The position numbers and the translations under genes are program-made. The notes under the pieces are model-generated. The model saw nothing but the letters and a program-made list of their open reading frames with translations, was not told the DNA's origin and made no database searches. Shown here piece after piece: positions 1 to 10,699 of a stretch of 64,000 bases of DNA. Positions within the stretch are counted from its first letter, which is position 1; the number at the start of each line of letters is the position of its first letter. The stretch is from assembly GCF_010015445.1 (NCBI RefSeq), contig NC_053115.1, positions 6,997,076 through 7,061,075 of the forward strand. The letters run 5' to 3'. Source of the stretch: Perca fluviatilis (taxonomy: Eukaryota; Chordata; Actinopteri; Perciformes; Percidae).

Positions 1-1364
1 CACATACTGGACATAATAGTTTCATATTTATCCTGCCTGCAAATAAAGGCTATAACTTACTTCACCAGCCTGCGTGAATGACGGTCTGATCTATCAAAGC
101 AGCCTTTGCGGTTAACCAAGAGCAGCTCAACACAGGGCATGGCAAAGTTGCTATAGTGCCCTATTTTTCTCTCGCAATATGCATTTATATCACTAATTCA
201 TAACAAAAATGAAGGTAGTGCAATAACAGGTTCCATATAACAGGCATATGAGGTAGCCTGGCATGTATTTAAAGTGGAGAGGTAAAGTACAGCAGAATTA
301 GTTGATATTATTCAGAGGAGCACCAGACTACTTCCAAAAAAACAGCTGGCCAATCAGACGCTGCTGCTCTGTGGCCTGGACTTGAAGAATTAATTTACCT
401 ATTTGGCAAATGTAATAATCTGTGTAGGCTTGCTGTTCATGAGCTTTAGATACATGCAGAAATGTGTTTGTTTTCAGGTTTGAAAAATGTGATTAAAAAA
501 ATGAACAGAAACATCTGTTTTTCAGAAAATGTGTCTGAATGTTACCCTGGATAATACTGTACATAGAACAAGCTGACAAGAAATCTCAGTGATGGATATC
601 TCAAAACCTGGGGAAATGAAACCAAAATCAGCATGGCTGAATTCCAAGCTGTATAGGATGTGTGAGAATAGATGTTTTTCTGTAATTTGGGTAAATCAAC
701 CCTTTAAACTGCCAAATCAAGCATTAGCAGCTGGCCTGTGATTGTTCTTGGAGATGAATTCATGCTTTAACATTCTGAGATGTAACCAAACCCTCAAGGG
801 AACACATGTCCAAACACATTGTAAATGAAGCAGAAGGGAAAACATACATAAAACTAGGAAGTGAAAACATTGGATGCTCATGGGTTAAGACACCATGAGC
901 TACTCAGAGAGCAGATGGTTTTCCCTCAATGTGACAAATACTGTACAATGCCCCACATACGTTCAGAACGATGAAATCAAAGGTCAGAAGATCCATTTGC
1001 TGCTAGAGAAACTGGACTCGCACGATAAGGTTTTCGATAGAATGCATTATTATTTTTTATTGTGTCCCTACCAAGCATAAATTAGCGCAAAAGTTAAAGC
1101 CTCTGTTCCATCACCTCCTCCTCCAAAAACTGCTGCCTCCTCACCCACATGTGTTGAAATCTGCTGAGGCAGGTGAAGATGGAGCCTCCCACCCTGGACG
1201 AGTATTTTTGGCGGGGCACAGACAGAATGTTGACCCCTGTGTCGCTGGGTGCCATCTGCAACCGCTGAGAGAAGCCAAGCTGCCATTCTGGCCATTTACA
1301 CCTCCTGCCAACTGAGATCATGCTTCTTCAGATTTGTTCACAATGTGCTCGCCAGGCTTGGTCA
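1..1364. other. no recognised feature
   Basis: AT-rich sequence with only short open frames on either strand. Nothing resembles a known protein, RNA gene or repeat boundary. Confidence 0.5.
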
Positions 1365-1372
1365 CTCTCATG

Positions 1373-1839
1373 ATAGTCTATATCCACGACGTTCCACTTC
1401 CGGGATTGTTCAGGTGCCGCCGGAAATTCCGCCGGATGTCCCTCTTTTTGGCCGGGGGTCCGTTAACTTCCTCTTTCTTTGTGTTGGCATTTTAAACTCC
1501 CGTCGATTTCTGAGGACTACGATTAACTGCTCCTCAGATCTCTGCAGGGTAAATCCAGACAGCTAGCTAGACTATCTGTCCAATCTGAGATTTCTGTTGC
1601 ACGACTAAAACAACCTTTGAACGTACACACGTTCCACCAAAACAAGTTCCTTCCCGAGGCTGTTTTTACCGCGGCACCGTTGCTCCGTACAGCGCTTAGC
1701 ACCGCCCAAGACGATTGTGATTGGTTTAAAGAAATGCCAATAAACCAGAGCACGTTTTTCTTCCATCCCGGAATGCTGTGTGGACTCGCCAGACCCTCCT
1801 CCACAGCGCTGTGGATGAAGGTCTGGCAATGTGAGACTA
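1373..1839. mobile_element. hAT-type MITE with 8-bp target duplication
   Basis: The element is bounded by the direct repeat CTCTCATG at 1365-1372 and 1840-1847. Its ends read (A)TAGTCT and AGACTA, inverted. The interior (ACGTTCCACTTCCGGGATTG, TCCCGGAATGCTG, GTCTGGCAAT) is of a kind widely dispersed in percomorph fish. It is far more GC-rich than its surroundings. Open frames of about 100 codons on both strands are by-products of this composition. Confidence 0.8.
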
Positions 1840-2209
1840 CTCTCATGTGGTGGTCGTACAGAGGGGTCGCTCATTTCAAAGGGGCAGTGAATTATGTTCA
1901 GGAGGCTTATAATCTAACTCACCCTTTTCAGAGAACCAAGTTGTGGGAAATGGTGCAGGTCTTTGCTTTTTTTAACCTGAGGGGCTTGTTGAACTCTTTC
2001 TGTAAATACTGATGATTAAGTCTTTACTTGGGAACAGTTTTTGTCAAAAGCAGCTACGGTGATCTATTTTAAGAGATTGTAACTTTGCTTTGTTTGCATA
2101 CATCAGAACAGGCTCCTCATTCAGGAAACAAAAGAAGTTTATTTTTGATGACGAGACAATGGGCGTGCTTTTTTTTAAATTTTGTACGTATTTTGATGTC
2201 CATTTTCAG

Positions 2210-2277
2210 GTATCGCATTAGAAAACATGAATGTGAACGGGAGGAATTTGATGAAAATTCCCTGGTTGCGCAAACAA
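2210..2277 (+). CDS. weak candidate internal exon
   Basis: The stretch lies between a good acceptor (gtccattttcAG) and a GTATGA donor. The open frame reads YRIRKHECEREEFDENS then LVAQT, charged and of ordinary amino-acid composition. I do not recognise the protein. A TTAA-type MITE begins right after the donor. With one 68-bp stretch and no recognised partner exon, chance is a serious alternative. Confidence 0.2.
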
Positions 2278-2281
2278 GTAT

Positions 2282-2520
2282 GAAAATTTCACTTTATGAG
2301 GTTTTTTAACATTAATATGAGTTCCCCCAGCCTGCCTATGGTCCCCCAGTGGCTAGAAATGGCGATAAGTGTAAACCGAGCCCTGGGTATCCTGCTCTGC
2401 CTTTGAGAAAATGAAAGCTCAAATGGGCCGATCTGGAATCTGGATGCTTTTTCTTGCTCCTTATGACCTCATAAGGAGCAAGAAAAAGCATCCAAAGAGC
2501 ACCATGTCATGGGACCTTTA
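2282..2520 (-). mobile_element. TTAA-type MITE, truncated copy
   Basis: This is a reverse-orientation relative of the complete element at 51990-52298: shared AAATTTCACTTTATGAGG, CAGCCTGCCTATGGTCCCCC, GCCCTGGGTATCCTGCTCTG and the end CATGGGACCTTT. One terminal inverted repeat is lost. Internally it differs by a perfect hairpin at 2441-2494. Confidence 0.75.
2441..2494. repeat. perfect 26-bp inverted repeat with 2-base loop
   Basis: The left arm 2441-2466 (starts TGGATGCTTTTTC) is exactly complementary to the right arm 2469-2494 (ends AAAAAGCATCCA). Only CC lies between them. It sits inside the MITE at 2282-2520. Confidence 0.95.
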
Positions 2521-3105
2521 GGGTGGTTTTGCCTTTGTTGAGAAAGAGTCGATGCGTTACTTGAGATATTGAAACGCCTTTACCGAATAGGTTCTGACAG
2601 AGCGAACATTTCTGACTATGAAAGAAATGTATTTATGTGAAAGAACAATTACAACTTGCACAATTTAACCAAATTCCTGAGGCTCTCTCTCCATTTTTCT
2701 CTGCACTTTTTGATGTCTTATATCTTAGATTCTAAATAAAAAAAATTTTTAACTTGTGATTTTCTCAGTAGACGAGTTAGATAGCCAAATCAAATTTTTT
2801 TGTTTTCGGTTTGCAACTTCTGCTTCTACCACTTCTGTTTACTGGGGGATTGAAGCCATGCGTAGCCTATAGTGCTGACTTCTGACAAAAATATACTGTA
2901 GCCTTTATTTGCTCAAAGCCAGTTGATGGAAATGCGCCTAATTTGCATTTCTTTTTGCGACATTTCAAAGGTTCGCTTAAAATTAGCTTGACAATGACAT
3001 GGAAACACAGTGCATGTCTTTATGATAATGCACGGCCAGTAAAGCAAACAATCCACATCTCTACTGCCTGTCCACAAGACAAACTTAATTATACAGCATA
3101 CTGGC
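2521..3105. other. no recognised feature
   Basis: AT-rich, short homopolymers, no open frame of interest. Confidence 0.5.
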
Positions 3106-3362
3106 AGCTGTGACCCAGGAGTTAGAGCGGTCGTCCACCACAAGGTCGGTGGTTCGATCCCTGGCCCCTGCAGTCTACATGTCAAAGAGTCCTTGGGCAA
3201 TATACTGAATCCCAAATTGCTCGTGAGTGTGCATGTGAATGTTTAGGCACCTAGCGTGGAAGCCTCTATCAGGTGTGTATGAATGGGAGTGAATGCTGTC
3301 TTGTGTTGTGAAGAGCTTTGTGTGATTCCCTTAGACTAGAAAACTCTATATAAATGCAGTCC
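3106..3362 (+). mobile_element. tRNA-derived SINE
   Basis: The 5' part looks like a tRNA: GTGACCCAGGAGTTAGAGCG as an A box region and GGTGGTTCGATCCCTGG as B box. A SINE body follows, ending in CTATATAAATGCAGTCCATT. A reverse copy lies at 45058-45254. Confidence 0.8.
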
Positions 3363-4251
3363 ATTTTGCTGGCGCAATTGTAACAACAATTGTGAAACAA
3401 GACAAGATTAGCCATGCCTGGTACTTTGAGTTGAAAAGTGTTCCCAGAGTGATGTCTGATGTGTTCAGCACTTACAGTCAGTCACTTTGTCTCCTGTCAC
3501 GACCATATCACTGATGTAATGAAGCAAGCGGTAGTTATTGCACGTCGACTTCAGCTGTCATCTCTCAACATTAGGACAGAAGAGACAGCTGGGGATCTGT
3601 CACCAGGATGTCCTGTTTTTCAGGGCCGATCCACAGTTCCTCATCGTGTCTCGAATTGCTTCACTCATCACTTCTTCCTCCGTGGTTGATTGTGGATGGA
3701 GTGCACTCTGTGTGGCACATGGTCCGAGACATGGTCATACAGAAGCGGATAGAGTTACTTATCAACTCTGATTGATAGCAAGTTCCAGAATTATGATAAG
3801 TTATTCCTGTCAGGGTTGGCTGCAATGTGTGTTTTACCTCCTCTCAGTCCAGCCGCAGCTACTTTTTGTCTTTATTCACAAGAGATTCTGGTTTGATTAA
3901 TGCACACAGTCTACCGTCTTCACATCACATGGTTTATACATGCTGTTTATTTTTTACCTGAAAAGTTTCTTTGTTGTTTTTCTGTCTCCAACCACCTTCC
4001 CAATGCTTTTTTTTTTTTAAAGCGTTCCCAGTACTTTTGGTGACAGACAGACTGTGCTGTTTCACTGCAAACGCCTGATATCACCATGACATCCATAGCC
4101 TTGTAGCATCACAGCACTCAAGCTGGAGTTGCTATAGCAACGGGTGATCAGATGGGTTATTTTACTGTGTTTGTGAAAATATTGAGGAGATGATGGGGAA
4201 AAGATGATTTTATAATCAGTCACCAGCTAGATTGCATTTGGTACTCACCAG
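3363..4251. other. no recognised feature
   Basis: Overlapping short ORFs near 3460-3770 have no recognisable content. The last part (4040-4240) is plain AT-rich sequence. Confidence 0.45.
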
Positions 4252-4496
4252 CAGTGGTGTAATGTAACTTTAAGTTAATACATTAAGTAGTACATTTGTT
4301 AACTACAAATGTACTACAAAACTACATTTGGAGAAAAATAATGTACGTTTTGCTTCTTCTTTAGTTTCAAGTTACTTTGCAGATTTAGATTAGCTATTCA
4401 AAATATATATCAATATATTATGATATTTAAGCTACCCAGCAGTTTATGAAGTAACGAAAATTAGCCCCTCCTTCACCAGCTACAATATTAATGTGA

Positions 4497-4610
4497 TTAT
4501 TTTATTTATTTATTTATTTGACAGGGACAATGCACAGCTCCTTAGCAGTACCAGAGTTAGCTATAAGGTAATTTTCATCTGTAGTCCCTGGACAGGTGAC
4601 AGAGGATAAC
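4497..4610 (-). mobile_element. retroposon 3' tail remnant
   Basis: (TTTA)n followed by GACAGGGACAATGCACAG and CATCTGTAGTCCCTGG reads like the reverse complement of a fish non-LTR retrotransposon 3' end with its short tandem tail. No coding part remains. Confidence 0.4.
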
Positions 4611-4611
4611 A

Positions 4612-4624
<13 letters not shown>

Positions 4625-4690
<66 letters not shown>
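4625..4690. repeat. (TA)n microsatellite
   Basis: About 33 TA units preceded by a short (CT)n. It replaces the left outer end of the adjacent foldback MITE. Confidence 0.95.
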
Positions 4691-4699
<9 letters not shown>

Positions 4700-4703
4700 G
4701 ATA

Positions 4704-5159
4704 GATTCTCACTGAAGGCATCAAAACTATGAATGAACACATGGAATTATGTACTTAACAAAAAAGTGTGAAATAACTGAAAACATGTCTTATATTTTAG
4801 ATTCTTCAAAGTAGCCACCCTTTGCTTTTTTTGATAACTCTGCAAACCCTTGGTGTTCTCTCAATGAGCTTCATGAGGTAGTCTCCTGAAATGGTTTCCA
4901 CTTCACAGGTGTGCTTTGTCAGGGTTAATTTGTGGAATTTTTTCCCCTTATTAATAAAAAAGCAAAGGGTGGCTACTTTGAAGAATCTAAAACATAAAGA
5001 CATGTTTTCAGTTATTTCACACTTTTTTGTTAAGTACATAATTCCATATGTGTTCATTCATAGTTTTGATGCCTTCAGTGAGAATCTACAATGTAAATAG
5101 TCATAAAAAAATGAAAAGGAAACGCATTGAATGAGAAAGTGTGTCCAAACTTTTGGCCT

Positions 5160-5198
<39 letters not shown>
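4704..5198. mobile_element. foldback MITE, Tc1/mariner-like
   Basis: The arms 4704-4831 and 4955-5087 are near-perfect reverse complements (for example CTTCAAAGTAGCCACCCTTT against AAAGGGTGGCTACTTTGAAG). The outer part GAGAAAGTGTGTCCAAACTT and TTTGGCCTGTACTATA is a common fish repeat end. ORFs of similar sequence on both strands here are mirror images of the palindrome. Confidence 0.75.
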
Positions 5199-5201
<3 letters not shown>

Positions 5202-5388
5202 TCTGAAATGGACCATTCTGCTTGATGAGCACTTTCTGTACTTTAAGTATATTTTGATGTTGATACATTTGAGCTTACTTGAGTACGATTTTGAAAGCAG
5301 GACTTTTACTTGTTTAAAGAGTACTTTTACACTGTAGTATTGCTACTTTTCCTTAAGTAAACAATCTGACTACTTCTCCTACCACTGC

Positions 5389-5787
5389 TCATAGATGAAC
5401 AATGTCAGCCTGTTATTTTTCCTCGTTACTAAAAGGTGCCAGAAAGACTGACGTAATCATTATAATTTGCCCCTCCTCTTTTGGTGACCATCCATGAACG
5501 GATGGTCCCTCTGGCAGAAACCTACTGCATTACAGCATCTCCTGAAACAAGCTTTTCAAGAGGAGCCCTTCTGAGATGTGAAATCATGAAGGGCACAGAT
5601 TTGATATCACCCCTACAGAGGGAGTGCTGCTGACACTTTAGTAAAGGTCAGGGCTGGAGGCACCAGCTGCAATATAAGGATTACATTACAATTTGTAGTA
5701 AATGTCTTTAAGTACTTTATGACCACTGATACATGCAGAACGTGATTTTGAAATTTTTTATTTAAGCAAGTTACTAGTAGCACTAGT

Positions 5788-5829
<42 letters not shown>

Positions 5830-5926
5830 TCTCCCTCTCTTTTTCTCACACACGCATTATCGCTGCCTCTTACCATTCAGTTTTCACGTTTTTTAGGCTT
5901 CAGACTCACCAATAGCTGTTTTGTCT

Positions 5927-6004
<78 letters not shown>

Positions 6005-6540
6005 ACTCTCTCCTCTCTCTCTGTCTCTTTCTCTGTCAGCATACAGAATCCTGTATCATTATTCCTAGAGGTAAGACCGTATGAATGTATATGATTCCAT
6101 TCCATGACATGGACATTGTTATTGCCAGTCACATCTATCCAGAGAAGGGTAAATGTTTCCCCATTACAGCACTCAGAGGCCTCTTTAAAACCTGCAGATC
6201 CATCCACTTCCCTCTTAGCAGGATTTTTTTAGCATTCTGCCTCATAGCCAGTGGTGGAATTAAAATTAAAATTAGAAAAACTGAGAGGCTGCCAATAGTA
6301 GGATCTGTTTTTGCTCTGTTATAAAATACATCAGAGAGTGCTTTTGAAATATTTCGGTGGCAAAAAAGGTCAGTAGCAAAGGAATAATATGATATATGCA
6401 GGTATAACTGGCTGACCTCATGACATATATTTTATTTTACCCGCTGTTTAATTTACATTAAATACAATGTAAGACAGAGATTAGGTATCTATAGTGGAAC
6501 TGTTGTTAAAATGTAAAAATAGAAATGTAGAGCTTGTGTC
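5389..6540. other. no gene; (GT)n and (TC)n microsatellites
   Basis: The stretch holds (GT)18 at 5791-5826 and a long (TC)n at 5932-6010. The open frames across them are low-complexity artefacts. The rest is unassigned. Confidence 0.6.
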
Positions 6541-7661
6541 GATCCATCCATCTTCGTCCGCTTATCCGGGGTCGGGTCGCGGGGGCAGCAGCTCTAGCAG
6601 GGGACCCCAAACTTCCCTTTCCCGAGCCACATTAACCAGCTCCGACAGGAGGATCCCGAGGCGTTCCCAGGCCAGGGTGGAGATATAATCCCTTCCACCT
6701 AGTCCTTCCCTGAGGCCTCCTCCCAGCTGGACGTGCCTGGAACACCTCCCTAGGGGGACGCCCATGGAGCATCCTTACCTGATGCCTAAACCACCTGAAC
6801 TGGCTCCTTTCGACACAAAGGAGCAGCATCTCTACTCCGAGCTCCTGATGGTGTATGTCAATTGTCAGCATCATTTAGAATGCTTCCAATTAATTTCTAT
6901 CGGAGCAGCTGTGCAATGATTTCTGGTAGCGTCGCAGGGAATTCAATTCAGCCAACTTTTTGCAAATGAGGAGCTTTCGACTCGACGCCTCTCAAAAGCT
7001 GATGAAAAATCTTTTAGAAATAAAGACAGATTCAGCAACTGCATAGCCTATTTCTTGCTTAAAAGGTTTTCAGAAACATGTTTGGGTGAACTATTTTCGT
7101 AAAATAAGAGGTCGTATTCCGAACGGGCCACCATTATGGTCGGTTTTGAAATACGGGAGCAGCCAGCCCCATGTGACGCGTTCGTCCACTCAGCTGCAGC
7201 CATCACGGTTGTCAGAGGGTAGAGACTGTTTTCTTCGCTTGTCAGTGATAAGTGAAGAGAAACTGGTGGCAAGCCCACTAGCGTGCAATGCTGGGAAGCG
7301 GGCGCGATCCCATCCGTGAAAATAACGCTTATTTGGACACCTACCTTCACCCTATCTCCAAGGGAGACGCCAGCCACCCTCCTGAAGAAACCTGCTTGTA
7401 CCCTGGATCTCGTTCTTTCGGTCATGACCCAGCCTTTATGACCATAGGTGAGGGTAGGAACAAATATTGACCGGTAGATCGAGAGTTTTGCCTTCTGGTT
7501 CAGCTCTCTTTTCGTCACAACGGTGCGATAGAGTGAATGCAATACCGCCCCCACTGTGCCGAATCTCCGGCCAATCTCCCGCTCCATTGTCCCCTCACTC
7601 ACAAACAAGATCCCAAGGTACTTGAACTCCTTCACTTGGGGTAAGGACTCATTCCCTACCT
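6541..7661 (-). pseudogene. non-LTR retrotransposon fragment, RT C-terminal region and 3' end
   Basis: Read on the minus strand: KEFKYLGILFVSEGTMEREI, then RELNQKAKLSIYRSIFVPTL, TYGHKGWV and FFRRVAGVSLGDRV. After an interruption comes QELGVEMLLLCVERSQFRWF and finally EREVWGPLLELLPPRPDPG. These are the conserved blocks downstream of the reverse transcriptase domain of an abundant fish LINE. The 3' end is at the ATCC-rich stretch near 6541. Frames change several times and about 480 bases of foreign DNA sit inside, so it is dead. Confidence 0.85.
6860..7338. mobile_element. insertion splitting the LINE fragment
   Basis: The LINE reading frame stops at about 7338 and resumes at about 6859 with no loss of family residues apparent between RVKVG and DIHHQEL. 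The intervening DNA has no clear inverted ends, duplication or coding content that I can see. Boundaries are accurate to a few bases. Confidence 0.5.
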
Positions 7662-8232
7662 GAAATAGGCATATGTCATATTGTTTAGTGTCCCAGTATA
7701 TCTAATGTTTCCTTGGCAGCAAAGATATTCTTACTTAGGGTGAATGATGAATGTATAGAAATTTAATATAATATTGTGACAAAAGATAGAGTTATGCAAA
7801 AAATGAAAAGATGATCAAATAGACTAGTACTAACCATTCCTTTCTTATAAAGCTGATTACCTTCCAGCAAGTGAATGTGTTTTGTATTGAACATTTAAGT
7901 GCCGGAGCTCAGAGGATTTTTCAATGCGGGCATTTGGCCAAGTAAAGGAGCTGTTCCATGTTCAAATGTTTTCATGTCTGTTTATTTATGGCAGGTACTG
8001 TACTGGCCAAGTTTCTCTGTGCTATTTCTGGCTCTCCTGAAATACACAGTAAGCTAATTTTTGTCAAAGGCTTTGAGGGCTTAGTTTGGATTATATGAAT
8101 GAATACCCATGGTCAAAGTGATGATAAAGCTCCACAGATGTATTTCTGTACCTTCTGAAACAGAGAGAAAGGCTATGAGGGAGGTGAAGATTATTTGGCC
8201 ATGTTATTAATATCACAAATCAACTGTATTAT
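7662..8232. other. no recognised feature
   Basis: AT-rich, no sizeable ORF, no repeat recognised. Confidence 0.5.
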
Positions 8233-9592
8233 TTAAAGGGATACTTCACCGATTTAGCATTAAGCTTTGTATCAGTAGAAACCCGGCAGTATTTTCGAAT
8301 GACCGGGCTTCCGTCCCTCATGTCCCCCCGAGACGAGAGATCGCTGTATTGTGGGTCTGGAAAAAATCGTTCGATGACGGAAAATGGCGATTTTTGCGTC
8401 ATCGGAAGATTTTTTGACCAGAGGCAATGGACTACAGCCAGTAGTAGGAGCTACTTCCGCATGTTTTCAACCCGCCCATAGGATGTTGGACTGTCGTCTT
8501 TCTCCGACGATTGCCAAAGCAAAACGAGCGTCAGCTATCTTGAATCCTCGCTAAACAGTAAGTCTCTCAGCAGCAAATTTTTACAACAATTTTGTGCATT
8601 CAAACTACCGCACACGTGTACCACCGGGATACATTGGTACAGATCGGAGAATATGCAGGACACTTTATTACAGACGGAATACTCAACACACTACGCAAGT
8701 TTCGCCCGCCTGCCATGGAGACCAGCGGTGTTGCTTGATGCCTCTGGCCGGTAAAGGGACATCATCAGCGGGGAACGTTGAACGAGTGTGCCGGTGGAAA
8801 GCTAACGCTAGCCGGCAACCTGCTCCATCAATCCTGATTGCAAGTGTCCGCTCATTAAACAAACTGGACTACATCCAAATTCAACGAAACTCCCAACGCG
8901 AGTTCAGAGACAGCTGTGTTTTTGTTGTTGTGGAAACATGGCTGAACAACAGTGAACCGGACTATCCAGCTACCAGGCCGGCTGCTCTGTCGCCGGGTAA
9001 GACTAGTTAGTCGAGTTGGGCTGTGTTAACACGGACTGGTGCTTGTATCCAACTAACTGCTAACTGCTGGTGGAGTTTGTGACTATTAAATGCCGACCAT
9101 TCTACATCCAACGCAAATTACGGCTGTGTTTATACTCGTGTTTACAGCCCACCAAGCGCTAATGCTAATATGTGTTAGCTGAACTTTACGGAGCATATAA
9201 TGTGTGTGCACTAAATGTAGCCTGTTTCGTATGTCGTTTTTATATAAGGCCGTTTTTATATATTTTAATTGTGTAACCACTTCAGCCACGGTGAAACGTT
9301 GTTTCGTTGAAATGATTGAAATGGTTGAAATGACAATAAAACACAGTTCAGTAGACCGCCTCACTGTCCGTCTGTCTGTAAACGGTAGGCGTGGCTTGTG
9401 AGTAAACTCTAAAGCAGCGAAGCAAGTGCATTCTGGGATTTGGTGTCTTTCATCCACATGAGCCTAAAACACAGTTTCTGGCTTTTCTCGGCCTAGAAGC
9501 CACCAATTTCGAAAATAATTTCACATTTCTACTACATAAGTGACCCAATTTAAAGATATATTCATCTTTCCAACGGTGAAATATCCCTTTAA
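8233..9592. mobile_element. 1.36-kb TTAA-flanked element with LINE cargo
   Basis: The inverted ends are TTAAAGGGATACTTCACCG (8233) and CGGTGAAATATCCCTTTAA (9574-9592), one mismatch. TTAA at both edges suits a Kolobok or piggyBac type element. There is no transposase inside, so it is non-autonomous. It carries a fragment of LINE endonuclease ORF (8825-8968). Confidence 0.75.
8825..8968 (+). pseudogene. LINE endonuclease-domain fragment inside TTAA element
   Basis: The frame reads PSILIASVRSLNKLDYIQIQ and EFRDSCVFVVVETWLNNSEP. This matches the start of the apurinic-type endonuclease of fish LINEs (PSILLANVRSLxNK and ETWL blocks, from memory). The domain ends abruptly after about 50 residues, so it is a captured or inserted fragment. 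Confidence 0.65.
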
Positions 9593-9599
9593 GGCCCAT

Positions 9600-10163
9600 A
9601 TTTGGGAAATACCCTTAATGGCTTTCTTGCCGAGAGTTAAATGAAACGCTTGATATCACCCTCACATCTGTAGGGTTAATATGAAGCAACAGCCAGGAGA
9701 CAATTAACTTAAACTAAACAACTTTAACATAAAGACAGTAAACAGAGGGAAACAGCTAGCCTTCCTCTGTCCAGGTAACAAAATGTCACTAATTATCACA
9801 GTCTTGTCATCTTGAGTTTGGCAGGCAACCAGCGGAGAGACTCCAGGAAGTGACTTTGCACAGCCAAGACAAAGTTTGGCACATAACACCCTTAAAACCG
9901 AAATATGTATTTTTACGCTTGAATTTTTGTACAGACTGAACAAGATATCACATGTTAATTAGTGAGCTTTAGAAGTGCGGGTAGGCAGATTTTGTCAGGC
10001 TAGCTGTTTCCCACTGTTCCAGTCTTTATAATAAGCTAAGTAGACTTTATATATTATATAGCTTCATATTTATCAAACAGACTCTAGAGCAGTATCTTTT
10101 TATCTAGCTCTCAGCAAGTAAGCGTATAAGTGCATTTTCAAAAATGTTGAACTATTCCTTTAA
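9600..10163. mobile_element. foldback dispersed repeat
   Basis: The left arm (TTTGGGAAATACCC, TCTTGCCGAGAG, TTAATATGAAGCAACAGCCA) is the inverse of the right arm (TAGCTTCATATTTAT, CTCTCAGCAAG, ACTATTCCTTTAA) at roughly 9604-9700 and 10000-10163. The right half recurs at 57590-57782. It begins right beside the TTAA element ending at 9592. Confidence 0.6.
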
Positions 10164-10491
10164 TTTGCTCTATATCAAAATATAATGAACATAATTATAG
10201 GTTATGCTTTTAAAAAATATGTGGAGAGTATGACTTTTATGTTGCAAAGCACTAAACTAAGGCTGGAACTAAGAAAACATTAGCATGTTTTTTTTTGTAT
10301 TTGTAGTATGTTTAAGTTTGTTTTTGTCTTCGGTTCGAACCATAGACTATGAAGATGGACGACACGTCTCCACTTCCTCCCACTCCACAAAAACGAAGCC
10401 AAAATAGTCAGTAGAGATACTGAGGTCCAGTTATGCAAGCTATGGCAGACTGGCTGGTTGGTCTCATAGTTTGGCGTGTTATGCGTGTGCA

Positions 10492-10493
<2 letters not shown>

Positions 10494-10573
<80 letters not shown>

Positions 10574-10617
10574 AGAGGCAGCAATAATGCATGTGTGAGG
10601 AAAAGAGAGGGAGACAA

Positions 10618-10663
<46 letters not shown>
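10494..10663. repeat. (TG)n and (GA)n microsatellite cluster
   Basis: (TG)n at 10494-10525, (GA)n at 10526-10570 and again at 10624-10663. Long open frames in four frames here are repeat artefacts (strings of Ser-Leu, Arg-Glu, His-Thr, Val-Cys). Confidence 0.95.
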
Positions 10664-10668
<5 letters not shown>

Positions 10669-10699
10669 AGAAGAGAGAGGGCATCTGAGGGTTGCTTCA

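Larger units (their letters stand above)
4252..5388. mobile_element. dispersed hAT-like element interrupted by younger insertions
   Basis: The ends are inverted: CAGTGGTGTAATGTAACT on the left, CTACTTCTCCTACCACTG on the right. The flanking 8-mers are only a partial match (CTCACCAG and CTCATAGA). The outer parts (AAGTACATTT-type text and TACTTTTCCTTAAGTAA) resemble the repeat around 46.6 and 62.1 kb. Inside are a retroposon tail (4497-4610) and a foldback MITE (4704-5198). Confidence 0.55.

Noticed and set aside
1249..2012. ORFs above 100 codons on both strands near 1.3-2.0 kb
   Set aside because: They mostly fall inside the hAT-like MITE at 1373-1839, and composition explains the open frames.
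5791..6207. Overlapping plus and minus ORFs of about 100 codons
   Set aside because: Frames forced open by (GT)n and (TC)n; no conserved content.
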